A stretch of 12,359 nucleotides of DNA from Ichthyophonus hoferi (taxonomy: Eukaryota; Opisthokonta; Ichthyosporea; Ichthyophonida; Ichthyophonidae), in assembly GCA_002751075.1 (NCBI GenBank), contig NAOQ01000213.1, positions 3,612 to 15,970 on the forward strand, written 5' to 3'. The first letter of the stretch is position 1; each line of letters opens with the position of its first letter. Position numbers and translations under genes: made by a program. Positions 8,144-12,359 of this stretch are shown here, in pieces. The notes below the pieces were generated by a model. That model did no database searches. It saw only the letters and a list, made by a program, of their open reading frames with translations, and was not told the origin of the DNA.

Positions 8144-11100
8144 TTATTGGCCCGATTCTTGTGAAGCTTTGGCAGCTGCCGATAGTTTCTTGCCATTGAA
8201 ATCACGTATATCCTTACCGTACAGGTCCTATTACCCAATTGCAACGCACCGATTAACACTCCAAATGATCAAAACATACTATACATATACGCATATGCGT
8301 ACACCTTCATATACACATGCACATATATATACATACATATCAATGTAAATGCACATAATACATGCATATTTACGTAATACATAGCATACATACCCTCCAT
8401 TGTTCACGGTTCATGAGCAGTGCGGCAGAGACCACCATTTGTCCTCTATAACGCCCACTTTTTGTCATCTGTACAATTCCATATATTAGCAATTTAATAC
8501 ATATTGCATATTTGGTATATAATACGTGGATAAGTTGGCTGAAAAGCATTACTTTTATTTTGGTTTTAATATAACATAATAATTAAAGTAGCAAATGACC
8601 CTTCTTTTCAACTGCACACGCCTACATACTAGCAATTTAATACACATTATATCGATGTGGTATATATAGGATAGCTATACACATAGATGGTACATAGTAC
8701 TTATGATTTTTGCTGCCAATCATGATCTTTCTTTAAATTTTAATCCCAACATTGTAATAAAGGCACCTACCGGATAGGACCTTGTAACGATTTCTCCTGC
8801 TCCATCCATGACTCTAAAATCACGCATAGGCATGACAAACTGCAAGTGAAAGAGACGATGAATAGGTATGTATAATGTATAGATAGAAGTGGGAACATAG
8901 GGTCTGAATATATATGCATACATAAATATATAAATCCATATTTAATAGCCATATAACAAGGCCAACATACCCATACACAGTTCTACATGTCCCCTCTGTC
9001 CTCTCAATCCCGTATATCACCTACCTGTCCAATCATAAACTCGGCCCCGAGGGCATCTTTCCACCACACAAGACCCAGTATATGTTGGTAGTCCATGTCA
9101 TGGCGCTCGTCAATGATGTTACATTCTATAGCTGGTAATTGCTCGTAAGACCACTCTCCCTTTAGATCGCCCTGGCTGTACATAGTCTTCTTGGTGCTGT
9201 GTGAATACCATACCATAATCCATTAGTTGTCTGATGCTTGTAACATGATTATTGCAGTCTTGTTACATCTGTGCACTTAGGTAATACAACACTACAATAT
9301 ACAATAGTATAATAGATAGATAGATAGACCAATGAATACATACTGATAAATCCTTTTTCTCTTGTAAAACACATCTGGGCCAATAAAACGCACTGTGAGA
9401 TGATTCCCTACGTCCTTTTCGTTACCCATATGCCTCACGTCATAGTTCGATAGCTGTAAGGACATTTGATTGGAGGAATAAGAATGTGCATATAGGCAAG
9501 GTCTCTCATTCTACTCTACACCTGGCAATATATTCCCTTCTTTCGCTGCTTAATATTTATTTGAGCCTACATCATTATATTTATTGATTGGTTTAAATAT
9601 CATCTCTTATTTTACACACCTACCTATATATAGAGAGGCCGATACGTGTACGTATGGTATTATGTATGATAGTATAATAGAATGGATGCAATGTATGCTA
9701 TTTTATGATATTGCACGTTCTTACCGATCTATGTCGCCCCAGCATCAAGGAAATAGACCGTTTCTGCGACACTGTATATACAGCCCACCAATAAGGTCAG
9801 ATTATTAAATTACATAATATGATATATCAGGCTAGTATCCAATCATGTAGGGACTTTATAATATATATAGCTCATAAAATCATCCTATGCTATATATAGT
9901 CGGCCTATTCGTTCCTATATACAATAATATAGTACATATATAAGCTATAGTATAATAGAAGCCATCAGCCAATAAAAAGAAGAATTACCAATGCCTTCCC
10001 GAGGATATAAACTGCCACTCATGCCTTCAACACTGTGAGGTGAAGGGTTAGGTCAATCACCTATCGTTGTTAAAAACTTTAAAGTCTACTTGAACTTTTG
10101 AAAGAGCAGTAGTGGCTGTTAATTAGATAGATGTCATGTGTATATTTGTACAGAATTTTAAATGTAAAACAGAAAAAGTGTACACATATTTATGATTTGC
10201 TATGTATATATATACAAGCACACATATATATACATACATACATACATATACATATACATACACATACATATACATATATTTGTGCACCTACATATAGGTA
10301 AAACAAATAATGAAAAGTACACAGGCCTAGCCATATTTATTCATCAATCACACATTTCTCTAGTAATTATAGTGTTATGTTGTAGTGTGTATTATAGAAC
10401 ATTATAGTACTACATAGTCCATATATATATATATCTACCTACTTACTTACCCACATATCTATCTACCTACCTATTTACCTACCTATCTATCTACCCACCT
10501 ATCTACCTATCTATCGATCTATCTACCTATCTACCTATCTATCTCATATCCACATACATACTTGTCAGTAGTAGTCATACTTTTAGTCTTTCTTAAACGA
10601 CTTGTTGGATCAGTTTGATTTATACCGTGTGGAATGGTTGGCCTTCTGGTATGCATCTGAGGCATTGCGTGTACTACCATACGGGAGATATCAAAGGTCA
10701 CATACAGCCTTCCTCCGCCATACACATGGTGCGAAGTGGGCTGCAGGTCAATGGTAAACTGCCCGTACACTGGCTTGTGGTCACTCGTAGAATAGTTCAC
10801 TACCGATTGGTACTTGGTCTGGGTGGATATGATTGGATTAGGAATAATTAGGGATACTAGTTGCATCGCATATTTTGTCCTTTTTGGGATCATGATTACG
10901 AAGGCTAATTAGTTGGTATTATTGGCTATGATAAGACTGCATTCCTTTGTTGGGATATAATATGCATATACATACATACATATTATATGCTATATATTAT
11001 AGATATGTACTAAACATACATATATATATATATATATATATAATCCTTATAGCTAATAGTAGTGATATACCGTGAAATGACATTGGGTAGATGACTTCTC

Positions 11101-12301
11101 GCTTACCTAAGTAAGGTTTTATTTAAAGGATTTAAAATGGCTATAAAGGAATAATTGGTGTAGACGTCTTAATATTTAATTACATTGTGGTTGTTATGTA
11201 TTCCATTTACTTATTGGTGGTGTATTTAGTATTGTCAATGACCATCAATGCCATATAAAATAGTACTTTAAGTTATGTTAACAAGGCTGTAAAAGCAAGT
11301 AATCTGAAAATAATAAACACACACAGACATACAAGTTCTCATGAATACATATATGTTAATCAATTAGGAATACAATTACCGTTAATTTTAAATCGCCTTT
11401 ATAATATATTTAAAAATGAATGCCAATCCATTCCAACATATATAACTATATATATGGATGGTGGGGGTGGAATAACTACCTGCGTGATACTGGACCATAG
11501 ACCTGTAGGGGCATACCATAGGATGCGGTCACAATAGGCTGGCACTCGCTGTAAGTAAAGAGATTGGTTAGACTTAAGATGATAGTACGTATATATGTAT
11601 GTATAGGTGTATGCATGCCTATGTTTGTACTTATTCGTGCATATATATATCTTTATGCTATATATGATATTTATAAATGATAATTATCCAACTACAGTCA
11701 GTCAATATCTTCAAGCACCTTCCCGAAAAAGAGCAATTAATTAAAACTAAGAGCCCTAAATGCGGATAGGCGGTTGTTAACCGTATACAAGCAATTGGTT
11801 GGTGGAAATGTTTTATCGGATGATGAGTTCTGTTCTGAACCACTCATAAGGCGGGGTTATATACATATTTGTATATATTAAAATTTTAAAACTTTAACAT
11901 TATTAAGTGCTGATATTTCCAAGTGTTGTGAGAGGATAAGAGCTGGTTTAAAGTTTAATGTGTTTGGGCATGATAGTAACTGGTTAATTATGTGTAAGTA
12001 TATGTATATCTAGTACGAGTATCAATACATAAGCAAATATGTAAAGGTATAAAGAAAACACCAGGTGCATAATCAAGGACATAACACAACAGGTTTAAAA
12101 TAAAACCACTAGCACGACCTATCATATATATACATATCTAACATATACATACGCACACACTAACCGTTATAAATATATATCACATTCACACACACTAATA
12201 TATATGCATATAACATATATAGCATATACATACCGTGTCCATGTAGTGCAGCCCTGTCTTGTGCCGTTCTACTTTAAATGTCGGCGGGAATTCAATGGTT
12301 C
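8144..12301 (-). CDS. SHIP-like inositol polyphosphate 5-phosphatase, C-terminal ten exons (partial)
   Basis: Exons in transcript order: 12234-12301, 11480-11548, 10706-10818, 9989-10032, 9725-9771, 9344-9453, 9025-9196, 8771-8839, 8394-8468, 8144-8227; the 5' part lies beyond the right edge. All joins are GT-AG and keep one frame for 282 residues plus stop. Residues 1 to about 70 are the end of the catalytic IPPc domain: IEFPPTFKVER, then RVPAYCDRILW (the family's PAxCDR motif), then STSDHKPVYGQF with the conserved SDHxPV catalytic motif. A Gly/Ser/Arg-rich linker of about 55 residues follows. Residues about 131-262 are beta-rich: NHLTVRFIG, DYQHILGLVWW, SGRYRGQMVV, REQWRDLYG. These resemble the SHIP C2 domain as I recall it (LDQHILISI, GHFQGEIKL, REKLYDF). 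SHIP enzymes turn PI(3,4,5)P3 into PI(3,4)P2 at the plasma membrane. The protein stops about 20 residues after the C2, with no proline-rich, NPxY or SAM tail. The 5-phosphatase identity is strong; the SHIP subfamily is likely but could be another C2-bearing branch. Confidence 0.88.
8288..8301. repeat. 14-bp perfect palindrome in a CATA-rich intron
   Basis: TACGCATATGCGTA is self-complementary. It sits in the last intron of the 5-phosphatase gene, within CATA/TATA-rich DNA that runs to about 8390. No function is implied. Confidence 0.4.
8487..8521. repeat. Copy 1 of a roughly 36-bp direct repeat
   Basis: TAGCAATTTAATACATATT, then a diverged middle and TGGTATATA. It matches copy 2 at 8630-8666 in the same order and orientation. 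On the minus strand it lies just upstream of the 3' splice site of the next-to-last exon (8394-8468). Confidence 0.5.
8630..8666. repeat. Copy 2 of a roughly 36-bp direct repeat
   Basis: TAGCAATTTAATACACATT, then a diverged middle and TGGTATATA, about 143 bp from copy 1 and inside the same intron (8469-8770). It suggests a local duplication of intron sequence. Confidence 0.5.
9312..9328. repeat. Short (GATA) microsatellite
   Basis: Four tandem TAGA/GATA units in the 147-bp intron between exons 9025-9196 and 9344-9453, only about 15 bp from the splice donor of the latter exon on the minus strand. Confidence 0.6.
10202..10279. repeat. TATA/CATA microsatellite
   Basis: Alternating tatata, tacata and cacata units fill about 78 bp of the intron at 10033-10705. 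A 71-codon frame across it (10192-10407) is only the translation of this repeat (YIYIHTYIYI) and is not a gene. Confidence 0.75.
10433..10544. repeat. Tetranucleotide microsatellite (CTAC/CTAT)n
   Basis: About 28 tandem four-base units, mostly CTAC, CTAT, TTAC and CCAC variants, follow a short (AT) run. They lie in the intron at 10033-10705 of the 5-phosphatase gene. In the sense of that gene they read as (GATA/GGTA)n. Confidence 0.85.
11020..11043. repeat. (AT)n dinucleotide run
   Basis: Twelve tandem AT units in the intron at 10819-11479, self-complementary and next to a CATA-rich stretch at about 10963-11000. Confidence 0.85.
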
Positions 12302-12359
12302 CTGTTAAATTTAAATATAGCTTATGGTTGGTTACAATAATAATAATAATAGCAATGGT

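Noticed and set aside
10192-10407. 71-codon plus-strand open frame (YIYIHTYIYI...)
   Set aside because: It is the translation of a TATA/CATA microsatellite inside an intron.
10033-10706. Alternative donor sites of the SDHKPV exon (for example after CCACACG near 10627)
   Set aside because: They leave the wrong phase for the next exon; only CT|GTATGT at 10705/10706 rejoins the open frame VEGMSGS.
10531-10893. 120-codon minus-strand frame taken as a stand-alone gene
   Set aside because: Only 10706-10818 is coding, as one exon of the 5-phosphatase. Its ends are intron sequence, shown by the CT|GTATGT donor and CCCAG acceptor that keep phase with the neighbouring exons.
1-12359. CRISPR array, bacterial operon, integrase or phage genes
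   Set aside because: No regularly spaced repeats, Shine-Dalgarno-led gene strings or such protein motifs; the window is split-gene eukaryotic DNA. The bacterial-type upp alone is not evidence of bacterial DNA because it has introns.

Overview
The window looks like nuclear DNA of an intron-rich eukaryote. Non-coding DNA is strongly AT-rich with many TATA/CATA microsatellites, and both recognisable genes are split by spliceosomal introns of about 150 to 820 bp. The right-hand gene resembles SHIP-type inositol 5-phosphatases (catalytic domain followed by a C2 domain), a family I know from animals and their close relatives. My best guess is therefore an early-branching animal such as a sponge, or a close unicellular relative. 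This is inference; nothing in the window fixes the species.

Layout. Positions 1 to about 575 hold a decayed Gln/Gly/Tyr/Pro-rich coding remnant. Positions 1407-1646 hold a second, charged and interrupted remnant of unknown origin. The rest of 1-3049 is AT-rich with nothing firm. Positions 3050-6011 (+) hold a complete six-exon gene for uracil phosphoribosyltransferase (219 aa) of the bacterial Upp type. Positions 6012-8143 are the space between two convergent genes. Positions 8144-12301 (-) hold the last ten coding exons (282 residues plus stop) of an inositol polyphosphate 5-phosphatase that continues past the right edge.

The two genes point tail to tail and have no obvious functional link: one salvages uracil to UMP, the other removes the 5-phosphate from phosphoinositides. 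The most interesting point is the first gene. Its protein lines up without gaps over 207 residues with proteobacterial Upp as I remember it, yet it carries five introns, one of them a GC-AG intron, and lies beside an animal-type gene. That fits an old, domesticated horizontal transfer rather than contamination. All exon joins were built by hand from reading frame, splice motifs and protein-family motifs; no alignment or transcript was available.
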